Source: Phocoena phocoena
Lineage: Eukaryota > Chordata > Mammalia > Artiodactyla > Phocoenidae
Direction: 5' to 3'
DNA length: 64,000 bases
NCBI RefSeq assembly: GCF_963924675.1
Contig: NC_089220.1
Coordinates: 48,122,639 to 48,186,638, forward strand
The position numbers and the translations under genes are program-made. Positions within the stretch are counted from its first letter, which is position 1, and every line of letters begins with the position of its first letter. Below, piece after piece: positions 22,311 through 35,083 of this stretch. The notes under the pieces were generated by a model. It made no database searches and had not been told where the DNA came from. It saw only the letters and a program-made list of their open reading frames with translations.

Positions 22311-22910
22311 ACTCTTTTGCAGTCAAAAGGGTAACTTGTTTTGAGGGAAGAGGATGTACAAAGGGAAGGAGTGAGCAGCAGCACGGCCCAGAGGGGCTAG
22401 AGCTTATGGGAGCTGGAGGGTAGGAGAGAACGACAGCTGATGAGACTTGGACAGAGGCAAGGACCTGATCAAGAAAGACCTTTCATGCCACACTAAGGTA
22501 AAAAGTGGGGGAAAGCAGCTTTTCAATTTTATTTTCTGGAGTTGACTCTTTAGTGCAAAAAACTAAGTTGTTTGCTCCTAACCATGTCTATTTCAGGCCC
22601 AAAGTTATCAGCCACTTGAAACTGGTCATCACCACCAGGTGTGAGAAGATTGGAAGAGGATTCAGACACAGAGAAGGCTGCAGGGACCCCCAGACTCGAG
22701 CAGAGGTTAAAGCTAATTTTGGAAAAGACGTATAGCAGATTATAAGCATTCAACTTCTTTTTTATTTACAAACCATTTTGTCTTTTTTTCCTGCATTTGA
22801 AGGAGTCCTTTGGCCTATCTTGAATGAAGTGTCCAACAAGAAGTGAATCTTAGACAATTCCATTTCTGAAGACCGAGCCCTCCATGTATTTACGTCAAGA
22901 AGGGGAAGTA

Positions 22911-23106
22911 GGGGCTTCCCTGGTGGCGCAGTGGTTGAGAGTCTGCCTGCCGATGCAGGGGACACGGGTTCGTGCCCCGGTCCGGGAGGATCCCACATGC
23001 CGCGGAGCGGCTGGGCCCGTGAGCCATGGCCGCTGAGCCTGCGCGTCCAGAGCCTGTGCTCCGCAACGGGAGAGGCCACAACAGTGAGAGGGCCGCGTAC
23101 CAAAAT
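22911..23106 (+). mobile_element. CHR-type SINE with 13-bp TSD
   Basis: Sense copy, near consensus, with a very short tail (ccaaaat). The duplication aagaaggggaagt is perfect at 22897-22909 and 23107-23119. Confidence 0.95.
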
Positions 23107-23199
23107 AAGAAGGGGAAGTCGACTTTTATTATCAGATGACCTGAACTCCAATCTAATAGTTGAGCAGGGGGTTGATAGGTCATTAATCCATCTGTTTAA

Positions 23200-23345
23200 T
23201 TATTCAACAAAGTTCTTAAATATTGTCTGTGTGCCAGGCAGTCTTCTAGGCATTTTGGATGCACCTGTGAACTTTTACACAGAAACCTCTGCCCTCGGAG
23301 AGCTTGCCATCTGGCAAGGGAAGATGAGCAATATAATTATAAATA
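23200..23345 (-). repeat. L2 LINE 3'-end relic
   Basis: Antisense L2 tail: ttattcaacaaagttcttaa, gtgtgccaggcagtcttcta, ctcggagagcttgccatctg. Confidence 0.6.
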
Positions 23346-23674
23346 AGTAAATTATTTCATATTTTAGAAGGCAGTAAGTCCTATGGGAAAGTCATAAGAT
23401 AAGAGGAATAGGAGGGGAGGTGGGGACAGTGGAGGCAGTGGGAAACGATGCAGCTTGCAGTTTTCAACAGGATGGTCAGGTTAGGCCTCATTGAGAAGGT
23501 AAATGTAGAGATATAAGGAGGTAAGGGAGTTAGCCACATGAATAAATGGGGGAAGACAGTTCTAGTAGAGTACTCAGTGTAAACGAGAAATGGGGAAGGT
23601 TTATATATTTTTAAATAATTGAAAAATCAAAAGAATATTTCAGGACACATGACAATTATATGAAATTCAAATTT

Positions 23675-23830
23675 TGTGTCCCTAAATAAAGTGGTATTGG
23701 AACACAGCCACACCCATTTGCTTACTGACTGCTCTGGTGCTATAAGCGTAGAGCTGAATGGCTATGACAGAGACACATGGCTCACAGAGCCTAGAATATT
23801 TGCAAGAGTTCATATGGTTTCAGAAATGCA
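23675..23830 (-). repeat. hAT-like non-autonomous DNA transposon fragment
   Basis: Antisense interior of the same family seen at 39535-39852: cctaaataaagtggtattgg, aacacagccacacccatttg, tatgacagagaca. Termini are missing. Confidence 0.6.
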
Positions 23831-24811
23831 GAGGTGGCAATGTCAACATTATTACCAGGCCAACGCATTATCAAGTCAGACAACAAATCAGAGATACAGG
23901 TTGCTCTTTGAGGTTATTTTCACAACTTGCAACATTTTTTTAAAGTCTTAGCAGTTTTTACTAGACCACTTTGTTCAAATTATTCTTCCGAAGACAACAG
24001 AATAAGTTGGTAACAAGTCTCTATCACATAGAAAGACAAGTTTGATATTCTAATGAATGCTGTCAATTTAATGCCCCATTAAATCAGATCTTTTTTAACA
24101 AGATGTAAATGCAGAGAGGTCTTTATTCTTCCTTGGGAGAGAACATCTCCTTCATCTCTTTCTGAGACTCTTCTGTTAATTATGAAGACTTGCACCTTTT
24201 TTTTTTTTTTAGGTCAGGCTCTGGAATTTCATGATTTAACATTAAAAGCAAAAAGCGGGCCAGTGAATCTCAATTTTAATGGTAGAAGTGGAATAGGAAT
24301 GAATAGGAATTTCCTTAGTCCTATACAGGGAGCATGAAGGAGTCACCTTCCACACTTGATACTCAGGAGAAAAGCTTGCCTGACAATGAAAGCAACACAA
24401 AGAAAACAGAGCCAAGAGGTAGAAAAAGACAATTCCTGAAAATGTCTTGCTTTTCAGATATGAGCCCATAAATTCCTTTGGGTGCTTGATCCAGGTTGGG
24501 TTAGGGTTTTGTCACTTATGATTGAAATAGTCTTAACATGAGGACAGAGGCCAGAGAGAGTCAAAAGACACAATCCAGAGCTGGTGGGACTCAGCATGGG
24601 ATAAGCCGGAGATGGCTTAAAGGTGACCTCGGGAATGTCACACATCAGAGAATTGAAGAATGGTGAATGCAGGCATAGAAGCAGGAACATTGGTACAAAT
24701 GACCCAGCTGGGGAACATGAGGAATCAATTTCAGGACCTACTGAGTTTGAGGTGATGGTTGATGTAAATGTGAAGGAAACCAGAATATGTCACTGCCAAA
24801 TAGGTGTACCT

Positions 24812-25010
24812 CTGTGACATAAAAATTGTTTTGAGCTGAAGGCAATTGAGAAGCAACAAACCCAGAAAAAGCTCCCCCTTTTTTTTTTTGCCTAAAGGCA
24901 GGTTATAAATTCTCCTTTTACTAGAGGTAGACTCTCATCAGCCCAGAGATGCAACAGAGAAATCTGCAAACAAACCTTACTCCATTAGTTTCCTCCCATG
25001 TATTTATCTT
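24812..25010 (+). repeat. LTR-like repeat fragment (same family as 36080 and 37300)
   Basis: Sense copy of a repeat found twice more in the window in antisense. Shared blocks include gacataaaaattgttttgag, ggcaattgagaagcaac, gcctaaaggcaggt, and ctctcatcagcccagagatg. It resembles an old retroviral LTR, but I cannot name the family. Confidence 0.5.
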
Positions 25011-25899
25011 CCCTCCTTAGTTGGCTACCCTTGGAAGACTAAAACTGCTCTGTCCTGTTATTTCTCTACAAATGTACTGTTCTCTGTCGAAAATGCTCTG
25101 TAAGCTGGAATTCTAAGCTGCCATTTTGAGTTACTTTTGGTTTAGGTTCTCCTGCATGATGCATGCTGCACGTGTTAATAACTGGATTGGTTTTCTCTGG
25201 TTAACCTGTTTTTGTTGTTGTTGTCGTTACAGGGGTTTCAGCCAAGAACTCAGAGGGCAGAGGGAGAATTATGATGTTTCTTCACTTACACCCGCGAACA
25301 CTCCTGAGATTCAGGAGTGAGCCTGAGTGAGTGGTCCAGGCTAGAGATGTCAACTGAGGAGCCGTCAGTATAAAGCTGTAGTTGAACCATGAGGATGGGC
25401 TCCCTGAGAAACCACGGAAAGAAAAGAGGGTGCTGGTGACTGCATCCTAGGAAAACCCGGTATTCATAGTTAAGTGGGAGTAAGAGGGAAAGTCACAGAA
25501 AAGTGACTTTCATGAGAAAAATGGTTGGAAGGAGAAAGAAAACCAGGAATATGTCACGTCCCAAAAGGCAGCGAGGAAAGGGTTTGGAGAGGCAGGGTTT
25601 GGAGAGGCAGCGTTGGGAGCAGGGCAATGGAGATCAACATTTACGTTGACAGAATTTTGACAAAGCTTCCCCTAAACATTATAGAAGAGCCAATTCCGAA
25701 TGCTTGAAAGCAGGTAATGAATAAGGCAGAGCTTATGATCTCATATATTAACATATAAATTTAAATAATCTGCTTTCCAGATGTCCTGTGGACACTGTTA
25801 TTCCCTCTTTCCTCTCCTCGGCACCCCAGTGAACCCTCAGGTAGATTTGCTAACTCTCTGAATCACCCACAAAGGCTTAGTCATTTCCCTTTTTTCTAA

Positions 25900-26107
25900 T
25901 TTTTTTTTTTTTTTTGCGGTACACGGGCCTCTCACTGCTGTGGCCTCTCCCGTTGTGGAGCACAGGCTCCGGACGCGCAGGCTCAGCAGCCATGGCTCAC
26001 GGGCCCAGCCGCTCCGTGGCATGTGGGATCCTCCCAGACCGGGGCACGAACCCGTGTCCCCTGCATCGGCAGGTGGACTCTCAACCACTGCGCCACCAGG
26101 GAAGCCC
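25900..26107 (-). mobile_element. CHR-type SINE
   Basis: Antisense copy: poly-T, gcggtacacgggcctctcac, ending ccaccagggaagccc. The possible duplication (tctaat) is short. Confidence 0.92.
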
Positions 26108-26111
26108 CCTC

Positions 26112-26515
26112 TAATATTTTTTAATTAGTATTATTTTATTGAGGTGTAGTTGAAGTACAATATTATATGTTTCAGATGTATAACATAGTGATTCACAATT
26201 TTTAAAGATTATACTACATTTGTAGCTATTATTTAATATAGGCTATATTCTCTGTGATGTACACTATATCCTTGTAGCTTATTTATTTTATACATAGTAG
26301 TTTGTACCTTTTAATCCCCTACCCCTATCTTGCCTTTCCCTTCTTCCCTCTCCCCACTGGTAACCACTGGTTTGTTCTCTATGAGTCTGTTTCTGTTTTG
26401 TTATATTCACTAGTTTATTTTTTTAGATTCCACGTCTAAGTGGTACCATACGATATTTGTCTGTCTCTGTCTGACTTATTTCACTAAGCATAGTACTGGC
26501 TAAATCGTCCTTTTT
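26112..26515 (-). mobile_element. L1 LINE 3'-end fragment
   Basis: Antisense L1 3'UTR: ttattgaggtgtagttgaag, then gtaaccactggtttgttct, ttttagattccacgtctaag, tctctgtctgacttatttca. Older than the CHR SINE beside it. Confidence 0.7.
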
Positions 26516-26971
26516 TCAAATTTCTGAGAACTGGTCTTTCTCCAGGATACTAGGAGTTGGGCAGGGGCTGCCACTACAGGGCTCCCTATAGTGTTGGGAA
26601 GTCAGGTTTGTCAAAGGCCCTTTGATCATCTTGTAAAGGGCATTGTCCTGACAAGTGGGCTCCAAATGCAGGCTTCACATTGGAGCCAGACTTCCCAGGG
26701 TTCCTCTCTGCAAACCACAGCACTGGAGCTCAGCCTGCAGCCTGTAAAGAAGGGAGGAGATGGGGAACTCCTCCAGACTTGCCCTAATCCTACACTGGCT
26801 CTCAGATACGAGGACATTTTATGTAAAATTTTATTTTGGTGCAGGAACACAAGATTCTCTACCTTGTACTTCAAAGTCTCGCAGAACTATTCTGTGCTCA
26901 AATGACAGGTAAACCCCAAGTAACTCACAGTGGGTCAATCTAGGAAGAAGTCAGACCTGGGGGAGGGTGGA

Positions 26972-27125
26972 GAGCATTCATTCATTCAGCAGATATTTAT
27001 TGAGCATCTGTTCTGTACCATGCTAGATACTTGAGATATACTGATGATAAAGACAGATCTGATCTTTATCTTCATGGAACTTATAGCCCAACAGGGAGAC
27101 AGAAAACAGCAACAAGGCAAAGGAG
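26972..27125 (-). repeat. L2 LINE 3'-end relic
   Basis: Antisense L2 tail: cattcattcattcagcagat, atttattgagcatctgttct, tcttcatggaacttatagcc. Confidence 0.65.
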
Positions 27126-27407
27126 ATAGAGACAAACAGAAAGGTCTCTGATTTAGACAGGGTAGTTAGAAGAGGACTCTTGAAGGTGGTGACCTTCGGG
27201 CTGAGTCGTAAAGTATGGGTTATTACTAGATGTCCAAATGAGAAAAAAAGCAGAGAAAATAGCATGAACCAAAAATCTCTTTGGCAGGAAGGACATGATA
27301 CTGTGGAACCGAAGACAGAGCAGGGTGGAGGAAGGCATGAGCAAGGTGGGTGGTGGGTATGTTTGTGTTAAGTGGGGAGGGAGTGATGGTAGGGAAAGGG
27401 CAGGTGA

Positions 27408-27883
27408 TAAAGATTCTCTTCTCAGCCTACCTTGAGCCAGGCTCCTCGGAGCCCTCTCCTCGACTAGGTCTCAAGCTTGATCTATGAAGACTTGAACAAA
27501 CACTAACATATTTTCTAACAGCTCAAGGCCACATCCCTAAGATAACCCTAGCCCCCCGCCCCCCTGCTTAAAGTACCTACCTAAGAAAACTCAAGGCTGT
27601 CAAAAAATTTGCTGTCTGTTCTGGCCATGACCTGAGGATAAGACCTCTGTCTCTCAGTCTCTATTGGAAGATAGTATCCTAACTTCCATAGTGGCCAGCC
27701 AACAGACACAGCTAGCCTAATTGCACTTATACTGACTAGCACTTTGTAATCTTGCACTTCCTTGGCAAATCCAGGTTGAGTTCCGTTCATGGTGGACTCT
27801 TTCTTGTTGCAAAATGTATTGCTGATTAAAATCTGTCCTTACCACTTTAACTAGCGTCTGGCTTTGTTTATCTTTGACACAGG
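27408..27883 (+). repeat. Possible solo LTR
   Basis: A tract beginning TGATAAAG and ending TTTGACACA. It contains a late attaaa poly(A)-like signal and the gtctggctttgtttatcttt end seen in old retroviral LTRs. No clear target duplication or internal region; the assignment is tentative. A minus-strand frame over 27717-28040 is not recognisable as a protein. Confidence 0.3.
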
Positions 27884-28994
27884 TCAGCAGGGCCTTGGAG
27901 GCCAAGAAATCTGGATTTTCTTCTAAGTGCAAAAGAAAGCCATTGATGATATTAAATAGAGGGTGACAAGCTGCGACTTGGGCTTTAGGATCCTCCTGGC
28001 TGCTGGGTGGGTGGAGAACAGAAAGTAGCTGGTAAAGCATAAGAAACTGGGAGGCCTGTTAGGAGGCTGCTGCAATGATTAGGGAACAGGGGCGAATTTC
28101 AGGGCAGGCTGTCTGGTATATTTTCATGTATATGAGAGGGGATTAGCTATTGCAAATTACCCTTTCCCCTCTTTTCAGCCATGTTTATGGATGATGGAGT
28201 GTCATCCCTATAAACTATTCACCCTCATAACTCCTGTTTATTACTCAGCATTGCTGGAAGAGCTGGAGAGCCATTTGGATAATTTTTCCTTTATAGTAAA
28301 ATACATTCTAAACAGCAAGAGCACATTAGATAGAAAAGGAGAAATACAGCCCCTGTCAGTCAAGACATATTTCTCAGCTCTCCCATTTTGACTCTTAATT
28401 CAAACAGATTTTCCTATTTTCCAGTGAGATGCAGGCCCCAGTTCCTCTCCTCGGCTCAGGAAAAGCTTTTTCTTTTAAAAAGCTCCCTGGAAAATATGGT
28501 AAATGTGCTACTACATTGGGGTTTAATAATAAAGAGGAAAAATTTTGCTCTTCACTCTCATCCCCACTTGAACACTGTTTCTCTTTATTTTTCATGTTTG
28601 CTGCATCATTCTTACTTAGCTTTGGCCAATGAGAGCAGCGGCAGCAGCCTCCTGGGAATTCCATGTCCAGTGCCTAACATCCCACGCTGGGCACGGGTGT
28701 TAGCCTCCGGGACCGGCATTCTCTCTCATCCTTTCCTCTCCAGCTGTCATCACGAAATCTCCCCAATGGTGGTGTTGGAACCTGAGACCTGACCTCACTG
28801 GTCCCACTAATGACTATGCAGGAATAAATAATTTAGATTGTTAATGAGGGTTTGAGCTATTTCCCCAATGAACCCAACCTTCTGGCAGCCCTAGTCTTCA
28901 GAGTTCAGCAGAGTGTGTGTCTTTTAAAGTGCTGCCTTTTTCACACTCTTTCCTCACAGTCAGGAAGTATTTGGAATTTTTGTTTGTTTTTATA

Positions 28995-29315
28995 AATTCT
29001 ATTTATTTCTTTTTGCCTCCGTTGGGTCTTCGTTGCTGTGCGCAGGCTTTCTCTAGTTGGCGGCGAGCCGGGGCTACTCTTCGTTGCGGTGCGTGGGCTT
29101 CTCATTGCGGTGGCTTCTCTTGTTGCGGAGCACGGGCTCTAAGTGCGCAGACTTCAGTAGTTGTGGCTCGCGGGCTCTAGAGTGCAGGCTCAGTAGTTGT
29201 GGTGCATGGGCTTAGTTGCTCCGCGGCATGTGGGATCTTCCTGGACCAGGGCCCGAACCTGTATCCCCTGCATTGGCAGGCGGACTCTTAACCACTGCGC
29301 CACCAGAGAAGCCCT
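28995..29315 (-). mobile_element. Longer CHR-like SINE (older subfamily)
   Basis: Antisense copy: ttgcctccgttgggtcttcg, gtgcgtgggcttctcattgc, gtagttgtggctcgcgggct, ending ccaccagagaagccc. It differs from the young class by the extra middle segment. Confidence 0.88.
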
Positions 29316-30189
29316 GGGTTTTGTTTTTTTCTTTTTAAAGTACAGATCTGCTTCTGACCATGGGCCTCTTTGATAGCGCTCATGGGAAATAAAGTAGGTG
29401 CCAGCCTGTCCAATCCAAGCACTGCTGGAGAAAGTGAAATAAAACAGTTCACAAATGTGAACCAAATTTCTGCTTGAACCTCCTTTCCACTTGTGGTAGA
29501 AGCTCAATCACAGTCAACTTATGATATGATGAGTCCATTATGATCTCGTTTCCAAGGGTTATGCCTGAATTTGCGGGACATTCAGAAATGCCAAGGAGTG
29601 GGTGGTGGATCAGTGCCCTCACAGACCATCCCCAGTACCCCAGGATGTTCTCATTTCTGCCCAGTCTTTGGTTGTTGGTGCACAAGTCACTGCTGGCCCC
29701 CTTCATCCCCACAGCCGAGTCTCTAGGTTCTCTGTGCTGTACTGCCCTCAGTTGTTCTGGAACATCTCACTGCTCTTGCACCATCTAAGTGACAGAACTC
29801 CACTTCCATGGCCTCTGGGACCCAGGGGACTGCAGCGCTGATCCTCTTCTGCTGCCTGTTTCACTGAGTAACTCAGCCCCATCTGCCTATGTCAGACTGC
29901 AAACCAGTGGCCCACACGTGGTCCTCAGATATGTTTTGTTTCATCTGAACTACTACAAAATTACAATTAGATCCAACACTTAGAAGTCAGAAGATTTCAC
30001 ATATTTCAGATCCTCCTCCCATCCTTTCCTGTCTCCTTGCCTTCTCTGAGCCCACCAATAGACTTATATCGCCTTTAAAAAGCCACCCCCTGCAATATGC
30101 CTCAAAATACCACTTCAAGCTTACTTTTTCCAGTTCTGCTTCACATTTGACACTGTATGGAGCTAGAGACTTGACATTCCCTGAACCCC

Positions 30190-30345
30190 AGTGCTTCTTA
30201 AACTATTTGTGGCGAAGGACCAATTTTAAAATTTCCAATTGATTGCAATAGTAAAAGACAAAAGAGTTTAACAGTAAATGAAAAAGAAGGACATAAACAC
30301 AAGCTCAATTTTTAAAAAAGTATTAGTTTGAACAGAAAATTACTC
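30190..30345 (+). repeat. hAT-like DNA transposon fragment
   Basis: It starts cagtgcttcttaaactattt and runs into an AT-rich interior. The other terminus was not identified. Confidence 0.35.
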
Positions 30346-30414
30346 TTTCAAATTACTATATAAATTTTTTAAATGCTTACTCTCAGTTTCTCTACTTAAC
30401 TCATTGTAGATCAG

Positions 30415-30805
30415 TAGCAGTTGTAAGAACGGCCCTGAACAACTCCCAGATTTCTCTGCTTCTGTGCCTTTGCTTATGCTGTTCCTCCACCTTGAATGCT
30501 GTGCCCATTGCTGTCCACCCTCCCTGCCTTCCCTGGCCTTCAGTACCATGCTCTTCTTCTCAAGACCTCCTGATCTTCCAAGGTCCTTTCAAATGCCATC
30601 TCTGCTAGGAGGCATCTTTCCTGCTCTTTGAGCCCCCATGGAACACAGATTGACTGTCATCCTTTGGGCATTGTATTATGATCATAGTGTACTGGTGTCA
30701 TTATACCCTGGCCTGATATTCCACTTCCTGAGCTTGAGGACTTTCTTTCCCATGGTACTAACACAGAGCCTTGTATCTAGTAAGCTGTCAACACATACTT
30801 GCTGA
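30415..30805 (+). repeat. L2 LINE 3' relic
   Basis: Sense L2: cttgaatgctgtgcccattg, aaggtcctttcaaatgccat, then the 3'UTR-like cttgtatctagtaagctgtc. Confidence 0.6.
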
Positions 30806-30840
30806 TTTGATACTTCAGTTAAAAAAAATAAAGATACCAG

Positions 30841-31180
30841 GACTTCCCTGGTGGCTCAGTGGTTAAAAATCTGCCTGCCAAAGCAGGGGACATGGGTTCG
30901 ATCCCTGGTCCGGGAAGATCCCACATGCCATGGAGCAACTAAGCCCATGTGCCACAACTACTGAGCCTGCACTCTAGAGCCTGCAAGCCACAACTACTGA
31001 GCCCACGCACTTAGAGCCCGTGCTCTGCAACAAGAGAAGCCGCTGTAATGAGAAGCCCGTGCACCGCAACGAAGAGTAGCCCCTGCTCACCGCAACTAGA
31101 GAAAGCCTGCGCACAGCAACAAAGACCCAATGCAGCCAAAAATAAGTAAACTAAAATAAAATAATTAAAAAACAAAAGAC
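30841..31180 (+). mobile_element. Longer CHR-like SINE (older subfamily)
   Basis: Sense copy: acttccctggtggctcagtg, gggttcgatccctggtccgg, cacaactactgagcctgcac, then an A-rich tail with aaaataagtaaacta. Flanking repeats are weak (aaagat). Confidence 0.9.
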
Positions 31181-31877
31181 GACAACAAAAAAACAAAGAT
31201 CCACTGGGTTGCTCACATAGCATTAGTGGCAGAGGTGGGAACAAAACTCAGGCTCTTAGTTTCATTCTCAAGAATTCTCAGAAATATAGCCTTAAAACTT
31301 GAGATCTCTATTATAGAGCATCACAGAAAAATCTGGTGAACAGAAGAAAACCATAGGTCTATTTATTATTGCCAAATGAAATTTGACAATCTGAATGTCT
31401 TGCTGAATTTGAATGAAGGCTCAGGCACCTTGAGGAAGCACATGAAAAGTCCCTGGAATTAGAATCCACATGTTCTTTTACCTTGGTTCACATTCACCCA
31501 AGATTTGGTCATTCCTGATTCTCTTTCCAGCTTAAAAAAAAGGGGGCGGGGGAGGGACTCCAGAGGACTGAGAAATCCAAAAGGGACATTACTAAGGCGG
31601 CTGCTGGCAGGAGTTCATCCAGCTTCAGAGAGACTGTTCTTGGAAAAGAACACCCTGGAGAGCTGGAACAATGAAGGAACCAGGCAGCTTGGGAGCGATA
31701 GCAAAGATGTGGAAAACCCTGCCTACCCTTTCAGGGCCTCTTTGAAGTTGAGGGAGGTCAGACTATTTCTAGTTTTTGAGGTTTTAGGTATGTTTTTAAA
31801 ATCGAGGACCACCAAACCTTGTAAAAATTGTGGTATACATTAAATGTTTAAGGTACAGCAAATTAACACTTTTTGCA

Positions 31878-31878
<1 letters not shown>

Positions 31879-31962
<84 letters not shown>

Positions 31963-31963
31963 A
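31879..31963 (+). repeat. Compound microsatellite (AC)n(CT)n
   Basis: About 23 AC units (31879-31924) run directly into about 13 CT units (to about 31950), then one TG interruption and more CT. It is likely polymorphic. The frame over it is low complexity. Confidence 0.95.
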
Positions 31964-33165
31964 CAGATAAGAAGACTGCATATGTAGCCTCATGTGGAAA
32001 TTTAGCTCAATGTCTGTATGTAAGGCTGTTTGTGAGTATGAGGCCTGGGATGGGGGTTGAGGTCGGTGGTAGGAAGACCCACTTCTGATGGTTTATGGCT
32101 GATTTCCCCTCCTTTCTACCCCAAAGAGTTCAGATATTTGCCTCCTATTCTACCTTGGGAACCATTTGCAGCCATTTTCTCTCTCTATTCAAACATTCCC
32201 TGACAATCTCATTCATTCTTAGGGTTCGAATTGTCATGTTTGCCGACTGTCAGATCTATACCCTCAGGTCTGGCCTCTCTCCTGAAGCCCAGATCCTTGT
32301 ATCCAGTCTTTGTACCCAATGTCCACTGGACATTTCCATCCCTCTTGACGCCTCAAACTCAGTGTTTCCAAAAATAAAGCCCACTCTCTCTTCCTTTTCC
32401 TTTCGTATTCCCCAATCTCTGATTCTGTGCTCCAGATCCAGTTGAACATGACAAGACCCAGCCTGGAACTCCCTCTCACCTTTCCCCGCCATTTCCCTGT
32501 TCCTGTTCCTATGCAGTTCCTGCCTATGCAGCCCTAAGATGGCATTTCCCTTACTCCGGAAAGCTGCCACTAACTCCTTGGAACAGGCTGGGCCCCTGGC
32601 CACACACTTTCATCCAACTGACTTGCTATTCTGTTTACTTACCACCATGGTCAGAAGTTAATTAATTGTGGACTTTTTCTTTTTATGACTGTTCCCACTG
32701 ATAGCAGATAAGCCCCTTGACTGTATGGATCGTTTCTACCTTGTTTGCTGCTCTATTGCCAGGGTCTGGTATATGGTACCCGGAATGCTGTAAGCACTTA
32801 ATAATTATGTATTGACTGACTGACTGAATAAATGAATCCTGTCTCTCCTCTGCTTAAAACACTTCAAGCTGGCAGTCTTAAAGTCCCATCCGTTCAGCAT
32901 GGGGTCTGAGGCCCTATATGTCTGAAGCCTGTCTACATTTCTTCCCACCCTCATTCTGTTGGTCCTGGGTCCTGTATAGTCTAGTGGGTAAGAGTTCAAG
33001 TTTTATAATCTGATGGCCTGGGTTCAGGGATCCCAGCTGTGCCACTTACTAATAATTTTCATTGGAATATTACTAATAATTTTACTACTAATATTTTTTC
33101 TACTTACTAATTATTTTCCCTGGGAAAATTATTAAAGCTTTCTGTGCCTCAGTCTCCTGTCTTTT

Positions 33166-33530
33166 TTAAATTATTAATTAATTAATTTTAATTAATTCAT
33201 TTATTTTTGGCTGTGCTGGGTCTTTGTTGCTGTGTGCGGGCTTTCTCTAATTGCAGTGAGCAAGGTCTACTCTTTGTTGTGGTGCGTGGGCTTCTCATTG
33301 CAGTGGCTTCTCTTGTTGCAGAGCACAGTCTCTAGGCACACGGGCTTCAGTAGTTGTGGCACAAGGGCTCAGTAGCTGTAGCTCGCAGGCTCTAGAGTGC
33401 ATGCTCACTAGTTGTGGCGCACGGGCTTAGTTGCTCTGCGGCATGTGGGATCTTCCTGGACCAGGGCTCGAACCCGTGCCCCCTGCATTGGCAGGCGGGT
33501 TCTTAACCACTGCGCCACCAGGGAAAGCCC
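33166..33530 (-). mobile_element. Longer CHR-like SINE inside a MIR
   Basis: Antisense copy with an A/T tail (aattaattaatt type), ggctgtgctgggtctttgtt, ending ccaccagggaaagccc. Diverged flanking repeats cagtctcctgtcttt / cagtttcctgtccttt suggest an old insertion. Confidence 0.88.
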
Positions 33531-33594
33531 CAGTTTCCTGTCCTTTAAATGGGATTAGTACTTACCTGGTAGGCTGTGAAGATTAAAATTATCT

Positions 33595-33803
33595 TTATTC
33601 ATCAACAACGTATTACATATATGACACACGTATACACATGTGTATATGAATTTATATATCAACATATAATGCACATGCATCGCATATATGTATGATATGT
33701 GCATATGTTAATTATATGTATACATGTATATTAATTCATTTGTGCGTGTATGTGTATATATGAATTGATATGCAAAGAATGTGTGTGTGCGTGTGTGTGT
33801 ACA
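33595..33803. repeat. TA/TG-rich simple-sequence tract
   Basis: Alternating tracts such as acatgtgtatatga and atatatgtatgatatgtgca, ending in gtgtgtgtgcgtgtgtgtgt. It is degenerate. Confidence 0.75.
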
Positions 33804-33831
33804 TAGTGCTTGCAGCAGTGCCTGGCACATA

Positions 33832-34245
33832 GCATACGCTGTGCTATTTTCCTATCATGCCCTCCCACACTCAGTGCTTGAACCACACTGAACCAATGTT
33901 GGTTCCCCAGTGCACCATGACCTCTCTTCTCTGCCCCTTTGCACTTGCTCCCCTCTCAGCCTGGAACAGCCTAGTATCCTTCCTCTACTTGGGGAAGTCC
34001 TCCTGGCCTTCACGACCCAGGTCAGGTCACCACCTTTGGGGTGCCTTGGACCACCCTCTTTCCACCTGGTGGTGTGCAGCTTCCCTCAGTGCATCATGAC
34101 TCCGTGTAATCATTTCTAGTCTGCTGCCATCAGTGACTGTGAGCTCCTTGAGGGTAGGGTTTGTGTTTCATTGTTTTGTATCCTGCATCTAGCACAGTGT
34201 CCTGGCTCCAGCAGTGCTCTAGAAATATTTGTTGAAAAGTGTAAA
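33832..34245 (+). repeat. L2 LINE 3' relic
   Basis: Sense L2 ORF2 end and 3'UTR: gcccctttgcacttgctccc, ctcagcctggaacagccta, gtgagctccttgagggtagg, then ctctagaaatatttgttgaa. The frames here are decayed. Confidence 0.7.
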
Positions 34246-34504
34246 CAATCAAAATGACTTATAGGCAGGACTTGTATATACATATGTACACATGGGCCAG
34301 TGACCCCTGTGGAGGGCCTGGGTCATCCATAGGAGAGGAAGGAGGGCCCAGTGTAGGGCCATGGCACGAAGGAAGAAGCCCCTCTATTTCTGGGGGTGGA
34401 GGTTGTGTGGAAGGAACAGCATTAACAGAGGAGTATGTCCAGCTTTGCATGTGAATATCCTGGGCACATTCTGTTGTTCTTACCTCTGCAATGCTCTATA
34501 TGCT

Positions 34505-34630
34505 CTGGTTGTAGCTTTGCTCCTAATTTGACTGTGATCTTGGGAAACAAATTCTCGCAACTTCAGTTCTCTCATCTATAAAACAGAGACCCAATCAACT
34601 GCCCTGACTGGGTTGATATTTATCTGCAGT
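34505..34630 (+). repeat. MIR SINE relic
   Basis: Sense MIR: tgactgtgatcttgggaaac, aacttcagttctctcatcta, taaaacagagaccc. Confidence 0.5.
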
Positions 34631-35083
34631 CCCTTCTACGGCAGAACTGACTGCTTTGGACCATGTCTGTTCTGACTGTGCAGTGTCCATGCCTTTCTAT
34701 TTGTTAATTTTTGAATATCCACCCTGACCCCTAACTACGTAGTAAGTATAAATGTATGGTCACATCCTTTTGATGTTCATGTTTACTAAATATTAGTCAT
34801 TTGCATACCACTTTCTGATTTACCCTGTACTCTCACTTTACCTACACTACTTCTTTGGCTAAGTTTTTAAATTTAAATTTGAATCACTTTTTGCTTATAC
34901 CCACTTTAGCCTTGTTCTAAACCAGAATATTCTTAAAATCATGAATTTTATAGGCACGTAGTACTTTTTAAATACACACGAAAATATATACACAACTGTT
35001 TCAGTGTGTAACGTTCCCCTATATACTGTCTACCGTCATCTTGGGTAAAGGTATGCACACTACCCTTTGGGGATCTCATAGAC

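Larger units (their letters stand above)
32985..33840 (+). repeat. MIR SINE relic split by a younger SINE and a (TA/TG) expansion
   Basis: MIR segments appear in order: tctgatggcctgggttcagg, gctgtgccacttacta, tgtgcctcagtctcctgtct, then after the SINE aatgggattagtacttacct, and at 33805-33840 gcagtgcctggcacatagca. The interruptions are the SINE at 33166-33530 and an alternating TA/TG tract at about 33595-33803. Confidence 0.7.

Noticed and set aside
27717..28040. 107-codon minus-strand frame as an ancient retroviral gene
   Set aside because: The wording is not recognisable as a viral protein and it crosses an LTR-like end and a different repeat.
28388..28792. 134-codon plus-strand frame
   Set aside because: No similarity recognised, and overlapping frames on both strands show only chance openness.
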